Source: Paramecium octaurelia (Eukaryota; Ciliophora; Oligohymenophorea; Peniculida; Parameciidae). Taken from it: DNA of 64,000 nucleotides. The stretch is from assembly GCA_905182995.1 (NCBI GenBank), contig CAJJDP010000128.1:288443-352442 (forward strand), read 5' to 3'. The notes under the pieces were generated by a model, which ran no database searches, had not been told where the DNA came from, and worked only from the letters and a program-made list of their open reading frames with translations. Shown in pieces: positions 61,962 to 64,000 of this stretch. A program made the translations under genes and the position numbers. The first letter of the stretch is position 1. Each line of letters opens with the position of its first letter.

Positions 61962-62492
61962 TTAACTTATTATTGTTTAATAAAAAATATATAATAGGTT
62001 AGCATATTCAATCTAAGTTATTGAATAACTCTAACTTTCATTCATCAATGAAATATCATTCTAAGAAAATAAGTAATTAGGATTGATAGTTTTTACTTTA
62101 TTTTAGTTGTACAATATCAAAACCAATAATTTCATAATATAGTAGGTCCAGTTTTTTAGAAATTAGACTTAATTGTTACATGTATTCAATCATCTAAATT
62201 AAAGTGATTCTGTTTATCTAACAATATTGTTTTCACTATTGATTAGACTTTGTCTTATCACAAGTTGTAAAATTTCAAGACTTGAACTAGAAAGTTAGCT
62301 TTTAGAATAAAATTGATGTTATAAAATTAATTCATAAATCACGATTCAAGGTTGATACAAAGAAGCATTAACAAATAAAAACAAGTCTCATTAGAAGACT
62401 ACAGATGAATGCTTCGAAAAGAATACAAAACCTTCTTCAAAACTAATTATCATGATTCTGATCTATAATATTCTATTTTATTAAAATTTTTA
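61962..62492. other. AT-rich intergenic DNA
   Basis: Upstream of the EF-hand gene and downstream of the cyclophilin on the same strand. Nothing recognised. Confidence 0.5.
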
Positions 62493-62993
62493 TCAACAAA
62501 CTCCTGCTGTTAGTATTTGAACTAATTCTTTAGGATCTCCTCCATAAGTAGATATTTCAGATATCTCATCTAAAATTTCAAAACCAGATATTATTTCTCC
62601 GAATGCAACATGTTTGCCATCAAGTTGTGGACAAGCAGTTAAGGTAAAGAAGAATTAAGATCCATTTGTATTAACTCCTCTATTAGCCATTGAAACAATT
62701 CCTCTTTTATCATGTCTAATATTAAAGTTTTCATCCTTGAAATATTTTCCCCATATACTAGTACCTCCTGTTCCGTCGCCTCTCTCATAATCTCCTCCTT
62801 GAGCTATGAAATTTTCAGAACATCTATGAAAGTTTGTTCCCCCATATTTAGTTTAACACAATTTTCTGAAATTTTCACAAGTTTTTGGACATTATTAATC
62901 GAATAATCTTATTATCACTTAAATAGGCTATCTTTTTCCAACTTACATCGTCATAAAACAGTCTTTCTTGCTTTTAGATGATTTATTCCCCAT
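62493..62993 (-). CDS. Cyclophilin with N-terminal myristoylation signal
   Basis: A 166-residue intron-free peptidyl-prolyl isomerase. It begins [10 protein letters not shown], matching the MGxxxS pattern for N-myristoylation plus a basic patch, then CFMTMQVGKRQP and [21 protein letters not shown]. Catalytic residues are present: [50 protein letters not shown] is preceded by PQ where cyclophilin A has EW, so the cyclosporin-contacting Trp is missing. Likely a membrane-tethered isomerase; tethering is inferred from the N-terminus only. Confidence 0.88.
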
Positions 62994-63886
62994 TTTGATT
63001 TAATTATTTTGATAATAATTACTAATAAATTATAAAAGTGTACAGCCTTTATTAGAAAAATTGACTTTAATATTGTTTATAAGATTCATATAAACAATAT
63101 TATGTTGATAATTTTAGTTAAATCAAAATAACTAAGTTATGGTTTTAATATGAATATGTTATATTTTAATTTTAAGATTCAAAGGTTTGCTTTAAATAAG
63201 ATTATGTTGTTTATTTAAACCAATTAACTCTTATTAAAATTAGTTTCAATATTTCACTATTTAGATCCTGAAAATTTTAAGCAAAATGTTTTAATTCTTT
63301 TTTTTTTTTAAGCATTACAAGTTGTATAGTAGTTTTCCAAACATTTTCAAATTGTTTCAAATAAGATACATTAAAATTATTTATCATAATTAATCAAAAG
63401 GATAAATCTAATAATTTGAAAATAGCCATTTTTTTAGAAATTTCTAATTTTCCTACAGAAAACTTCCCCTACTGTTGATTTTCCATCTATTCTTCGAATC
63501 ACAAATTAAAAGTACTATCTAAATTTTTGCTTGTTATAAATGAAAAAAAACATAGGCTATTTTTAAATTAAAAACAATTGTTAATCTCCTCCTTATAATT
63601 CTGACAATTTAATAATTGATAATTTTTCAAAACACTAAATATTCCAATCATAAAAATAATACTCGATAACTATTTAAGCCAACTTCACTTTGAGTTGCAA
63701 CATTCAATTTTATTTTGCTTTTTTATTGCCAATAAAAATTTGAACCAAATTTATTAAAAAGCAGGTTTGAAACACAATTTTTTTCTTATTAAACAAATTA
63801 ATTCTAGAATTTTTTTTTACACTATTTTATATATACTTATTATTATTGTCTATTTTTTTTTTTTTGTTTTCATTATTATTTTCAAA
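62994..63886. other. Divergent intergenic region
   Basis: Very AT-rich, with long T runs just before the next start (63857-63866 and nearby). A short inverted match (ATATTGTTTAT at 63072 and ATAAACAATAT at 63090) could form a hairpin. No gene recognised. Confidence 0.45.
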
Positions 63887-64000
63887 ATGTCTGAATTAGA
63901 ACAAAAACTAACCCAAAATTTGCCAATATTGCCAGAAAGGATTATTTGGGTATAAATGTTACACATTTTAAAATAATTTATTTCGAATTCAACTTTTGTA
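63887..64000 (+). CDS. First exon of a gene leaving the window
   Basis: ATG followed by 20 protein-like codons (MSELEQKLTQNLPILPERII), then GGTATAAATG, a good intron donor; reading on would give a stop after a few codons. The acceptor and the rest of the gene lie outside. Product unknown. Confidence 0.5.

Overview
The window looks like macronuclear DNA of a ciliate, most likely a Paramecium. TAA and TAG are read as glutamine throughout, TGA is the only stop, coding regions are broken by very short GT...AG introns (19 to 32 nt in the genes I could check), genes are tightly packed on both strands, and the DNA is very AT-rich. Because of the code, most standard-code ORFs here are shadows or fragments. 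I rebuilt gene models by hand with the ciliate code and accepted an intron only when it restored a recognisable protein and the exon lengths summed to a multiple of three.

Left part (1-32 kb): ordinary single-copy genes. In order: the 3' part of SEC63; an unknown basic protein; a secreted trichocyst matrix protein; a small MG-starting orphan; an RCK (MAK/ICK/LF4-type) kinase; a beta-propeller-like protein; a cyclic-nucleotide-domain K+ channel with a zinc knuckle; a short orphan; a PDI; a mu-like GST; frataxin and a 3-ketoacyl-CoA-reductase-like SDR whose start codons lie 5 bp apart; two small orphans; a two-HMG-box protein; a possibly broken small gene; cyclophilin H; an Unkempt-type CCCH protein; an SRP40/Nopp140-like protein; a SNAP-25-like SNARE; a mitochondrial TPR-like gene with an in-frame TGA; a DUSP protein; a cyclin; a divergent histone H3; and a tRNA-like element.

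Middle and right part (32.6-60 kb): a rearranged, duplicated block. Its core is an intact 2466-residue fusion of a flippase-like P-type ATPase with a two-domain guanylyl cyclase (40952-48446). Around it lie several copies, in both orientations, of a large coiled-coil P-loop GTPase gene, a Rab GTPase gene and pieces of the cyclase 3' half. Some copies are near identical and some clearly diverged. Two single-N joins (36427 and 56347) sit between contig ends that repeat 1431 and 1491 bp, so part of the redundancy is an assembly artefact. Other junctions (7-bp microhomology Rab/cyclase; a 1329-bp deletion between TATA sites; a ~160-bp TA-bounded insert in Rab) look like products of imprecise DNA elimination or of variable macronuclear rearrangement. 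A 565-bp N gap lies at 37869-38433.

Right end (60-64 kb): a disordered orphan, a centrin/calmodulin-like EF-hand protein, a cyclophilin with a putative myristoylation signal, and the first exon of a gene leaving the window. Many of the genes are housekeeping or ciliate-typical (secretion, cilia, excitability, redox folding, chromatin).
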